Shown: piece after piece, positions 17,653 through 25,289 of the stretch
How the letters are laid out: each line of letters opens with the position of its first letter
Numbering within the stretch: the stretch's first letter is position 1
Assembly: GCA_017416485.1 (NCBI GenBank)
Contig: JAFQCH010000023.1
Location: 63,262 to 127,261 of the forward strand
Length of the DNA stretch: 64,000 bases
Source: Clostridia bacterium
GTDB taxonomy: Bacteria; Bacillota; Clostridia; Oscillospirales; Acutalibacteraceae
Direction of reading: 5' to 3'
The notes under the pieces: generated by a model
Databases searched by the model: none
Told to the model about the DNA's origin: nothing
Seen by the model: only the letters and a program-made list of their open reading frames with translations
Made by a program: the position numbers and the translations under genes

Positions 17653-19238
17653 TTTGTTTCCTCCGATTTTGCGGTCAGAATTTGGGATATTACCTTGTCA
17701 ACCGCATCTTTGCGGAAGCGATAAGCGGACTTGTTTGCAATCAGACGGGTGCTGATCTGCATAATATCCGTGTAGGGTTCAAGGTTGTTTTCTCGTAATG
17801 TTGTGCCTGTTTCAACGATATCAACAATCACATCCGAAACATCGAGCAGGGGAGCTATTTCAATGGAGCCATTCAGCGGCACAACTTCAATGTCACGACT
17901 CTGCTCTTCAAAATAAGTTTTTGCAATATTTTTGAATTTGGTAGCCACGCGGATGGTTGCATTTTCGGGTAATTTTTCACCCTTTTTACCGCAGACGCAC
18001 ATTCTGCATTTACCGAGTCCGAGATCAGCAAGTTCAAACACATCAGAACCGTGTTCTGCCAAAATATCCTTACCGACAATGCCGATGTCAGCCGCACCAC
18101 GTTCTACATACACGGAAACGTCGCTCGGCTTGCTCCAGAAATAACAGATGCCGGCTTCTTCATTTGTGAAAATGAGTTTTCTTGAATCGGTTTCCATTTC
18201 GGGGCAACCGTAGCCCGCTTTTTTGAACAGGGAATAGACCTTTTCACCGAGTCTGCCTTTGGGCAGTGCCACACAAAGAAGATCTTTTTTGCCGTCATCT
18301 TCTTTTGTTTCGGTGAGGAAGCGTTGCAGTTTGTCAAAATAAAGCGCAAAACCGATGCCGCCGCAGTCTTTGTTCATTTTCTTTAAAAGACCGTCATATC
18401 TGCCGCCGGAAAGTACGGAATCGCTGACGGAATCAATATAACCGAGAAAAACAATACCGTTGTAATAATTGACATCACTCAATACCGAGAAGTCCAATGT
18501 TATTTTATCGGCATATTCGGTATTGTCAAGGGATGCAAACAAGGTTTTCAACTGTGCGATCCTGCCGAGGGCGGTCATGTTTTCGGGGAACATCTTTTCA
18601 AGTGTACCGAGCACTGTTCTGTAATCACCCGTCAATGCGGCAAGGCTTGCAATTTTTTCTGCATCTTCTTCACAAATGCCGTAACGGGTCAATTTTGCCT
18701 TGAGTTCGTGTGTATTTTTGTCTGCAAGCAGTGACAAAACAGCGGTGATTTTTGAATCGGATAATTCATAAGCGGAAAGCAGTGTCGAAATCAGGCGCAT
18801 GTCAGACACAATCAGCATGAACTTTTCAGACAGGGTAGCAAGGCTTTTGCATGCAAGACAAAGAATCTCGCCTTCGTCTTTTGTTGTAATCTTGCCGATC
18901 TGTTCAACGCCGACCTGCATGATCTCTTTGATCTCATCATTTGCACTGTCGGCACGATAGATATTTTCATTGTAATACACACGGCTGTCTTCGTCTGAGT
19001 CCTGCATACTGCGAATAATACTTAATGTAATATCAGGTTTTAATGCCATGAGTTTTCCCGAGGGAGAAGAAAACGTAATAATATGGTCACTGCGCAGGAA
19101 ATTCTTGTTTTCTGTGTACAGATCATACGATTCAAAACGGTTCATTCTGAATTTTCTGAACCCGTTGTTTTCATACAGCGCGCGCAGTTGCAGAACGGCA
19201 CGCTCGTCTGCGCCTAAAATAGAGGTAAGATTTTGCAT
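17649..19238 (-). CDS. hisZG: Fused HisZ-HisG: ATP phosphoribosyltransferase regulatory and catalytic parts
   Basis: 529 residues in one continuous frame. Residues 1 to about 310 are HisZ, a HisRS-like paralogue: FESYDLYTENKNF, MALKPDITLSI, and GGRYDGLLKKMNKDCGGIGF. Residues 320-529 are a complete short-form HisG: ALPKGRLGEK, GAADIGIVGKDIL, RVATKFKN, and the PRPP-binding VDIVETGTTLRENNL. HisZ and short HisG normally form a hetero-octamer; here they are joined through a short Lys/Asp linker near base 18281. First gene of the operon, with AAGGAG 7 bases before the ATG. As first enzyme it is the expected site of histidine feedback. Confidence 0.93.
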   Translation of the reverse strand: MQNLTSILGADERAVLQLRALYENNGFRKFRMNRFESYDLYTENKNFLRSDHIITFSSPSGKLMALKPDITLSIIRSMQDSDEDSRVYYNENIYRADSANDEIKEIMQVGVEQIGKITTKDEGEILCLACKSLATLSEKFMLIVSDMRLISTLLSAYELSDSKITAVLSLLADKNTHELKAKLTRYGICEEDAEKIASLAALTGDYRTVLGTLEKMFPENMTALGRIAQLKTLFASLDNTEYADKITLDFSVLSDVNYYNGIVFLGYIDSVSDSVLSGGRYDGLLKKMNKDCGGIGFALYFDKLQRFLTETKEDDGKKDLLCVALPKGRLGEKVYSLFKKAGYGCPEMETDSRKLIFTNEEAGICYFWSKPSDVSVYVERGAADIGIVGKDILAEHGSDVFELADLGLGKCRMCVCGKKGEKLPENATIRVATKFKNIAKTYFEEQSRDIEVVPLNGSIEIAPLLDVSDVIVDIVETGTTLRENNLEPYTDIMQISTRLIANKSAYRFRKDAVDKVISQILTAKSEETK

Positions 19239-19267
19239 TGGTTTTCTCCTTCTTCGGATTTTGTGAT

Positions 19268-19309
19268 ATCATAGCATACTTTAGCGTAGTAGTCAAGTAG
19301 CGCGCTAAA
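19268..19309 (-). promoter_or_regulatory. his operon promoter overlapped by an inverted-repeat operator
   Basis: On the minus strand TTGACT (19291-19296), a 17-base spacer and TATGAT (19268-19273) lie about 30 bases before hisZG. A 30-base imperfect palindrome, with perfect outer arms TTTAGCG / CGCTAAA (19280-19286, 19303-19309), is centred on the -35 box. The leader is too short for a T-box, so repression by a DNA-binding protein (for example a HisR/YerC-type TrpR-family factor) is the simplest reading. Confidence 0.75.
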
Positions 19310-19310
19310 A

Positions 19311-20240
19311 TTATTTGACAATATTTTTATAGTCATCAGCAAGAATTTCATTGATACGGTTTTTATACCATACCGATCTGTGCGTTTTTATAACAAACCG
19401 ATGTTTTCCGTCATCCGAAAAAACAAAATGGTTAGCGCCGTCATCATCAAGGCTTGCAGTTCCTTGTTTATATTCATAACCTGCTTTTTCAAAATCATTG
19501 ACAAGTGCCAACAAAACCAGCATCGGATCCCATGAACTTCTGCCGAGCGGACAGATATTGTCAGCAAGAGCCACATGCAAAAAGTCTTCCTTTTTTAAAT
19601 TGCCGCCTGATATGACATCAAAGCCGATTTCAAATCCGAGAAAAACGATTTCGGTCGGCCAGTTCTTACAAAGACGAATACCGCCGTTAATGCTTCTTTG
19701 GTTGTTGCAGAAATTGTGTTCTTTTCCGCTTTTCAGGTTATCCCATTTGCCTGCCATGACCCACAGTTTTTCGCATTTTTCACGCACCAATTCTATTCCC
19801 GTCAGTGGGGAATATTCATCAGCGGGGGAGTCGAGCAGGTCTGCAAGCACCTGTGTGAAGCCGATTTCGGCAATTTCCACTTTTTTATCACTTTCGGCAA
19901 GCAGTTTGCGGTAAAGTGTTACGCCGTCAAGCACATCTTCATTTTGCGGCAAGTCTGAAAAACGGTTGGCAAGTTTTTTCTGGTATCTGCCGATGCCGTG
20001 AAAATCGGTCGCATTTATGTCAATTCCGACGGGAATATCTACCTTTTCAAGACGAAGAAAAGAAACAACACTCGGTACGGAATATTGCATGCAGGCATTG
20101 ATGACAACACCTTTGAAATCTATGTATCCCTGCTTGTGTGCCCAGCAAAGAAGCCGCAGAGCCATGCAGTCGTCACAATCCGACCACCAGTCCGTTCCGA
20201 GAATGAACGGCACTTTGTCTTTTCTTATTGTGCTCAGCAT
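19311..20240 (-). CDS. Nucleoside-hydrolase-like protein
   Basis: 309 residues. The N-terminal ILGTDWWSDCDDCMAL matches the Asp-cluster calcium and ribose site of inosine-uridine nucleoside hydrolases (DxxxDxDD spacing). Later GFTQVLADLL, LWVMAGKW and SSWDPMLVLLAL fit the fold. The family hydrolyses N-ribosides; this branch is divergent and its substrate is unknown. It overlaps the aminotransferase gene by 7 bases, so is co-expressed with it and the glycerophosphodiesterase. Confidence 0.75.
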   Translation of the reverse strand: MLSTIRKDKVPFILGTDWWSDCDDCMALRLLCWAHKQGYIDFKGVVINACMQYSVPSVVSFLRLEKVDIPVGIDINATDFHGIGRYQKKLANRFSDLPQNEDVLDGVTLYRKLLAESDKKVEIAEIGFTQVLADLLDSPADEYSPLTGIELVREKCEKLWVMAGKWDNLKSGKEHNFCNNQRSINGGIRLCKNWPTEIVFLGFEIGFDVISGGNLKKEDFLHVALADNICPLGRSSWDPMLVLLALVNDFEKAGYEYKQGTASLDDDGANHFVFSDDGKHRFVIKTHRSVWYKNRINEILADDYKNIVK

Positions 20241-21427
20241 AAGCCGTACTCCTTGGCAAGAGATTCAAATGCAGGCAGTGCACGTTCAATCTGTTCGGTC
20301 TGCACGCAATAGGCGATTCGGACATAACCGGGACAACCGAATGAGTCGGCAGGCACAAGAAGCAGTTCGTATTTCTTTGCTTTTTCGCAGAAGACGGAAG
20401 CATCTGCTTCGGGTGTTTTCATGAACAGATAAAACGCACCGTCGGGACGCACACATTCAAATCCGAACTTTGCAAGACCGCCGACGAGCAGATCGCGGTT
20501 GCGTTTATAAATGGAAATATCAGCCGTCTGACCGACACATTCGGCGGCAACAAACTGGAACAGGCTCGGAGCACAGACATAGCCCAAAGCTCTGCCGGCA
20601 CCGCAGACAGCCGCATACATATCGGTGCTGTCGGTCATGTCGGGGGAAACCAGGATATAACCGATTCTTTCACCCGGCAGAGAAAGCGATTTACTGAACG
20701 AATAGCAAACAATGCTTTCTTTATAATAATTGAGAATGCAGGGGACTTCTTCACCGTCATATACAAGTTCACGGTAAGGTTCATCCGCAATCAGGTAAAT
20801 GACATGGCCGTATTCTTTGCTTTTTCTTGTAAGAACATCAGCAATTTTTGTAATGGTTTCACTGCTTAACACAACACCCGAGGGATTATTCGGGGAGTTG
20901 ATCAGCACCGCTTTTGTGTGCTCGTTGATTGCCTTTTCCAAAGCATCGGTATCTGCCTGGAACGAACCGGGCAGGGACATAACGGGAACAAGTTTTGCAC
21001 CGCAGTTTTCTGCAAACACTCTGTATTCGGGGAAGAACGGTGCAAAGGTGATGATTTCATCCCCGGGAAGCACCATTGCTTTCATGGAAATGACGAGTGA
21101 AGCCGCTGCACCGACGGTCATGTAGAAGTTGTCAGGCGTTGTGTGTGTGCCGTAGGTCTTGTTCGTGTAATCGGACATGGCTTTTCGAACCTTTGCATCA
21201 CCCTGTGCGGATGTGTAACCGTGCAGAAGAACGGAGTCGGTTTCGTTTACCAGTCTTTTGACTGTTTCGTTGACACTGTCGGGCGCAGGAACACTCGGAT
21301 TGCCGATGCTGAAATCAAGCACGTTTTCGGCACCGATTTCGGCACCTCTTTTTTTTGCATATTCAAAAATTTCACGGATAACGGAACGCTGTTTACCCAG
21401 TCCCATCATGGTTTCGTTGATAAGCAT
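20234..21427 (-). CDS. Class I/II pyridoxal-phosphate aminotransferase (AspC/MalY-like)
   Basis: 397 residues. Family motifs are LDFSIGNPSVPAP, NSPNNPSGVVLS, LIADEPYRELVYD and the PLP Lys in YSFSKSLSLPGERIGY. Fold type I aminotransferases of this kind act on aspartate or aromatic amino acids; specificity cannot be read. Middle gene of a three-gene minus-strand set. Confidence 0.88.
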   Translation of the reverse strand: MLINETMMGLGKQRSVIREIFEYAKKRGAEIGAENVLDFSIGNPSVPAPDSVNETVKRLVNETDSVLLHGYTSAQGDAKVRKAMSDYTNKTYGTHTTPDNFYMTVGAAASLVISMKAMVLPGDEIITFAPFFPEYRVFAENCGAKLVPVMSLPGSFQADTDALEKAINEHTKAVLINSPNNPSGVVLSSETITKIADVLTRKSKEYGHVIYLIADEPYRELVYDGEEVPCILNYYKESIVCYSFSKSLSLPGERIGYILVSPDMTDSTDMYAAVCGAGRALGYVCAPSLFQFVAAECVGQTADISIYKRNRDLLVGGLAKFGFECVRPDGAFYLFMKTPEADASVFCEKAKKYELLLVPADSFGCPGYVRIAYCVQTEQIERALPAFESLAKEYGLC

Positions 21428-21439
21428 ACTTCCTTCTCC

Positions 21440-22159
21440 TTATTCAAGAATGTTACTTGTGATATAGTCGATCCCCCAACCGACAAGTTTTTCGGCATAT
21501 GCGGGATCATCGCAGGTCCAGCAGTTGACTTCAATGTTCATCGAGTGCATTCTTTCGATGTTTTCTTTTGTAAGTTGTCTGTATTCAATGTCAAGATCAA
21601 AACCGTTTTCCTGCAGTGCAACGGGAAGGTGATCTGTATACATGTTTGTTAAAAACTGAACGGTCTGTTCGGGATACAATTCTTTGACGTACACAAGATT
21701 GTCAAAGCAGAACGAAATGAAAATCACTTCCTGTAAATAATCCGCTTCTTTGATGATTTCGCAGATTTCGGCAATGTCTTCTTTTTCAAATTCGTTCTTT
21801 AATTCAAGAACCGCTTTCTTTTCATATCTTTTGCAGGTGTCAATATATTCCGCAAGGGTCGGCATGTGAAGGTCGATTCTGCCTCTTTCACCGTTGCGGT
21901 CGGTCAATTGCAGGGAACGCAATGTGTCAAATGTTGTTTGTTCCACAACCATGTTGTCAATAGCAACGCGTGCGGTATCGTCATCATGGAAGCAGATGAA
22001 TTTTCCGTCGAGTGTTTTGTGCACATCGGTTTCAATGCCGAAATAGCTGCGGTTACCTGCGGCAATGAAAGCGGCATTGGTGTTTTCTTTTTCAATTCCG
22101 CTGACACCGCGGTGTGCGACCATTTTTGTTTTTCCGTTCTGAATTTTAATTGTGTTCAT
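21440..22159 (-). CDS. Glycerophosphodiester phosphodiesterase
   Basis: 239-residue GDPD TIM barrel. MVAHRGVSG carries the catalytic His, FGIETDVHKT the metal Glu/Asp and CFHDDDTARV the second His; VNCWTCDDP closes the barrel. No signal peptide, so cytoplasmic. It would release glycerol-3-phosphate from deacylated phospholipids. First gene after the promoter at 22192-22220. Confidence 0.92.
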   Translation of the reverse strand: MNTIKIQNGKTKMVAHRGVSGIEKENTNAAFIAAGNRSYFGIETDVHKTLDGKFICFHDDDTARVAIDNMVVEQTTFDTLRSLQLTDRNGERGRIDLHMPTLAEYIDTCKRYEKKAVLELKNEFEKEDIAEICEIIKEADYLQEVIFISFCFDNLVYVKELYPEQTVQFLTNMYTDHLPVALQENGFDLDIEYRQLTKENIERMHSMNIEVNCWTCDDPAYAEKLVGWGIDYITSNILE

Positions 22160-22191
22160 CTGAAAATCCCTCCGAAAAAAATTATTAACTC

Positions 22192-22220
22192 ATTGTAGCA
22201 TTATTTTTATAAGGTTACAA
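22192..22220 (-). promoter_or_regulatory. Promoter of the GDPD-aminotransferase-hydrolase set
   Basis: On the minus strand TTGTAA (22215-22220), 17-base spacer, TACAAT (22192-22197), about 35 bases before the start. Confidence 0.7.
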
Positions 22221-22295
22221 TATATTTATTATATTTTTTGCATATTTCTTTTTTGTTTTGCGCATAATACATCTTGAAAAAGGAGAGTGAATAAC

Positions 22296-22517
22296 ATGAT
22301 TGACAGAATTGCACTTATTTTAGTTATTGTCGGTGCGATCAACTGGGGTTCGATCGGTCTGTTTCAGTTCGACATTGTCGGTTGGATCTTCGGCGGTCAG
22401 GATGCCATTGTAAGCCGTATCATTTTTACGCTTGTTGCATTGGCAGGTATCTGGTGTATTTCTCTTTTGTTCAGAGAAAACGAGGTTCTTGTACCCAACA
22501 CACATACAGAAGAATAA
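22296..22517 (+). CDS. DUF378 small membrane protein
   Basis: 73 residues with two membrane helices and the DUF378 pattern IDRIALILVIVGAINWGSIG then GLFQFDIVGWIFG (YuzA-like). Function of the family is unknown. A GTG at 22287 is in frame, but AGGAG is spaced for ATG 22296, so the shorter form is preferred. Confidence 0.85.
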   Translation: MIDRIALILVIVGAINWGSIGLFQFDIVGWIFGGQDAIVSRIIFTLVALAGIWCISLLFRENEVLVPNTHTEE

Positions 22518-22523
22518 AAACAG

Positions 22524-22559
22524 AAGCCTGCACCGTCATGATGCAGGCTTTTCCGTTTT
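22524..22559. terminator. Terminator of the DUF378 gene
   Basis: AAGCCTGCA / TGCAGGCTT stem with TTTCCGTTTTC following; it abuts the converging minus-strand gene. Confidence 0.8.
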
Positions 22560-23429
22560 CTATTGTTCAAATAATTGCAGCAGTAAGGCTTGTTCTTGTT
22601 CATTATAGTTTTTATATTCTTGCAGTGCATCTAGATAATCTGTGTTGTAAAATGTACATTGGTCGGAAGTGAAATAGCTTTTGATATGTAACAGATGTGC
22701 AAATATCTGCTCGGTTTCCATATTGCTGAAATCACCGGGTGTGACGGTAATTGAATCATCACCGTAGCGGATGCTTAATTGAATATAATAAATCCGTTTT
22801 TGTGCAATTGCAGCTATGTTGCTAATAATATTGTTAATTCCACGTCTGATGTGAGGCCGGCGTCTTGTTTTTTGAACAGAAACGGTGATACTGTCTGCAT
22901 CCTGCAAATAAACACAAGAAGTTTCTTGGTTGAATGAATTATATGTAATAATCTGATCATTCGTGTTCAGTACCGTTCTTTTGCAGACACCGAAGCCTGA
23001 AAACAGAATGGTGATGCTGAACAGAACAGCAAGAACTTTTGCTGCACTTCTTATGTGATGATTTTTCCCCTTTTTTGAAATAAACTTTCTGAAACCGCCT
23101 TTGCGGAAGATAGGAATGTCTTTTTGAGGTACATTTGTTGCTTTTTTGCCGTAGCCAAGCAATGCAGTGCGACTGCTACGACTATAATCAACCAAAGTGA
23201 TTCCGGTAAAAAGAAATGTGATAAGAAACGGAATAATGAAAAGAGCAGACATTCCGTTATCAACTGCAACTATATTTTTGTCGGAAAATGCAAATAAATC
23301 AAGTAGAGCTAAGTATAAATATAACAAGCCAGCTGTTGACAATAAAACAACTATCCAAAGAAAACCATACAAAAATCTATCCGTTTGCGACAACGGCGGA
23401 TTTTTATTCTTTTTTGCTTTTTTCTTCAT
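22560..23429 (-). CDS. Unknown membrane protein coupled to the bile salt hydrolase gene
   Basis: 289 residues. A very Lys-rich start (MKKKAKKNKN) is followed by two membrane segments (about 19-45 and 60-80), a cytoplasmic loop, a third segment (about 128-150) and a C-terminal extracytoplasmic domain of about 140 residues with DQIITYNSFNQETSCVYL and SIRYGDDSITVTPGDF. No family recognised. Its ATG overlaps the stop of the bile salt hydrolase gene (ATGA at 23426-23429), so the two are almost certainly translated together. Confidence 0.7.
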   Translation of the reverse strand: MKKKAKKNKNPPLSQTDRFLYGFLWIVVLLSTAGLLYLYLALLDLFAFSDKNIVAVDNGMSALFIIPFLITFLFTGITLVDYSRSSRTALLGYGKKATNVPQKDIPIFRKGGFRKFISKKGKNHHIRSAAKVLAVLFSITILFSGFGVCKRTVLNTNDQIITYNSFNQETSCVYLQDADSITVSVQKTRRRPHIRRGINNIISNIAAIAQKRIYYIQLSIRYGDDSITVTPGDFSNMETEQIFAHLLHIKSYFTSDQCTFYNTDYLDALQEYKNYNEQEQALLLQLFEQ

Positions 23430-24376
23430 ATTTCTTCTCCGATAATAATCAGTTTTGTGTTGTCGGTCGTGTTATAGTCATTCATATTGACACTTCTGAT
23501 CGTGCTGTCATCGTAGGTATTATAATAAAAAATTCCTTTGTCTGTGTTACAACAGCATGAATAGAGTGTGAATTCATATTCACCATTCGGCATTTTTACA
23601 CATCCTTTCGGCATGGCAACACTTGCCAGAATGTGAAAAAACTGGCTTACATTTTCCGTTTCGTTTTCTGATTTTACGGAATTGTTTTTCACAAAAGCGG
23701 CTTTCACAAAACGTGAAGCGGATGAAAAATCACCCGGAAGACCCAAGGCACCGAGACCGAGACTGTAATTGTGTGCCATGCTGTTGTTGTTTGCATTAAC
23801 CGAACCTGCATTGTGCAAATGCAGATAATTGTTCATATTCATAAGATGCCAATCAAACGGTGGGTTGTTGGTCAGTACTCCGAATGGATTGTCATAAATT
23901 TTCAGTCCGTCTTTTGTGCTTTCAATCACAATGCATTCGTCCTTGTCTGCAAGCATCCAGTGCAAAGGGGATAAAGGGAGAGATGCACTGAAATTGATAT
24001 TCACTATATTGCATTTTGTCAACAAAATCCGTGCTTGATGCACATTATCACACTGACCGAGCAACCACAACGGCAACTCAAACGGTGTTACATTACTTTT
24101 ACCTGCAATAGTAACATTGTAATGTGCGTTATCGGGAAAATTAAGGCCCGCAATGCTCAATCCCTTTTCATTAGTCGCTTCAAAACACAACGGAAAGTTG
24201 TCAGGTGTAATTGCCATACCAAGCATTGCATATTTTGTTCTGAATGATGGCAGACAGCGCATAGCAACTTCAAAACCTTTTGGTGTTATCACAACTTTTT
24301 GACCGTATGACTTTTCCACATCCAGATTTCTTCCGAAATAATGATTACCGGCACTGAAACTTAAAGCTGTGCACAT
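23426..24376 (-). CDS. bsh: Choloylglycine (bile salt) hydrolase family enzyme
   Basis: 316 residues from ATG 24376, which puts the Ntn nucleophile at Cys2 (MCTALSF) and is supported by AAAGGA 10 bases upstream; an in-frame GTG three codons earlier would bury it. Key family residues are present: Arg16 and Asp19 (YFGRNLD), Asn79 (GLNFPDN), Asn170/171 (LTNNPPFDW) and Arg222 in DFSSASRFVKAAF. No signal peptide, so cytoplasmic as usual. The residue pattern favours bile salt hydrolase over penicillin V acylase, but substrate cannot be proved. Family members deconjugate, and can re-conjugate, bile acid amides. Confidence 0.88.
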   Translation of the reverse strand: MCTALSFSAGNHYFGRNLDVEKSYGQKVVITPKGFEVAMRCLPSFRTKYAMLGMAITPDNFPLCFEATNEKGLSIAGLNFPDNAHYNVTIAGKSNVTPFELPLWLLGQCDNVHQARILLTKCNIVNINFSASLPLSPLHWMLADKDECIVIESTKDGLKIYDNPFGVLTNNPPFDWHLMNMNNYLHLHNAGSVNANNNSMAHNYSLGLGALGLPGDFSSASRFVKAAFVKNNSVKSENETENVSQFFHILASVAMPKGCVKMPNGEYEFTLYSCCCNTDKGIFYYNTYDDSTIRSVNMNDYNTTDNTKLIIIGEEI

Positions 24377-24472
24377 TCGCAACACATCCTTTCATAATGT
24401 AAAATAGTATTGTTTTGATTTTAAATCATTATGAATTTTTTCAGTAAGTAATTTGTGGATTGATCGTGCAAT

Positions 24473-24536
24473 AAAAAAAGACGGTTTTGAAACCGCCAAC
24501 ATTTTTATAATATCATAATGAGAATGCAAAAGTCAA
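24473..24536 (-). promoter_or_regulatory. Promoter and promoter-proximal hairpin upstream of bsh
   Basis: On the minus strand TTGACT (24531-24536), 18-base spacer and TATTAT (24507-24512) predict a start near 24500. Within a few bases GGCGGTTT-CA-AAACCGTC forms an 8-bp stem followed by seven T residues, an intrinsic terminator about 100 bases before the bsh start. It could act as an attenuator. A weaker second promoter closer to bsh cannot be excluded. Confidence 0.5.
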
Positions 24537-24622
24537 TAAATTGTTGAAAACTTATGTGCATTGTTACTATAATTCTCTGATTTGTTTAAAAATACCATGT
24601 GTAATTTGTATAATATTCCATC

Positions 24623-24651
24623 TTGCAAAACATGAAATCTCGTGTTATAGT
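24623..24651 (+). promoter_or_regulatory. Promoter of the decayed recombinase-like fragment
   Basis: TTGCAA (24623-24628), 17-base spacer, TATAGT (24646-24651), then AAGAGGTG as ribosome site before an ATG at 24675. Confidence 0.55.
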
Positions 24652-24665
24652 ATAGACAGAAAGAG

Positions 24666-25063
24666 GTGATACCAATGAACAGGTAAACAAGAGAATCTTA
24701 AAAGTAAAAACCAACCCCGATTCAAATGAAGTTGATAAACAGAAGAAAGTTGATCAATAGAAAAGAACAGGTTGTTTTTTCAAAACCAAATTCTTGCCAT
24801 AAAAAAGTGAACAAATACATAGTCGCGTACCGAAGTAAAGTAAGTACGATATAGATGGTTTAAAGTACTTTTAAGAGTCTCAGAAATGGTCTTCAGAAAC
24901 TGCAAATCCCAAAAAAACAACAAAGCAACCCATTTGTGAGTATGTAAAAACAGAAACAGTGTGTTGTGAGAATGTGAAAAACAAACAGGGATGTTGCAAT
25001 CGGAAGATCAGACGATATAGCAGAAAGAGAGGTTAAACAGATGTTAGATACCAAATTTGATCG
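24666..25063 (+). pseudogene. Decayed gene remnant, probably serine recombinase-derived
   Basis: A promoter and ribosome site lead to ATG AAC AGG TAA. One base after the second codon the frame reads QVNKRILKVKTNPDSNEV and then DKQKKVDQ-stop, like the N-terminus of large serine recombinases from Clostridial conjugative transposons (recalled pattern VNKR.LKVK.NP...K.VAAYCRVST). About 100 bases later another frame reads IVAYRSKVST, echoing VAAYCRVST, and the last 80 bases encode DVAIGRSDDIAEREVKQML then DTKFDRK-stop. The 24.4-25.3 kb gap holds no intact gene. The recombinase assignment is an inference from memory. Confidence 0.4.
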
Positions 25064-25119
25064 GAAATGACCCTTGGCAGATGTGTGAAGAAACACTGTC
25101 AAGGGTCATTTCTATTTTT
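25064..25119 (+). terminator. Long-stem terminator after the decayed fragment
   Basis: GAAATGACCCTTG pairs perfectly with CAAGGGTCATTTC. The stem continues inward through CAG/CTG and GTGT/ACAC around GAAGAA, and TATTTTTG follows. It is unusually long for a terminator. Confidence 0.75.
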
Positions 25120-25289
25120 GTTGCAATAGTTTCAAGCCCGGTGAAGGGCTGTTTTTTTATGCCTTTTTGTAACATGGTATTTTACAATTCAGAAATATTT
25201 GTATAAAATTTATCAATACTGTCGTTTGTTACTTGATTTTTGCGAAATATTATGTTAACATTGTACAAAATGAATTGGGAGTTGATTCT

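Noticed and set aside
19239..19310. T-box riboswitch controlling the his operon
   Set aside because: The predicted leader is only about 20-25 bases, far too short for a T-box.
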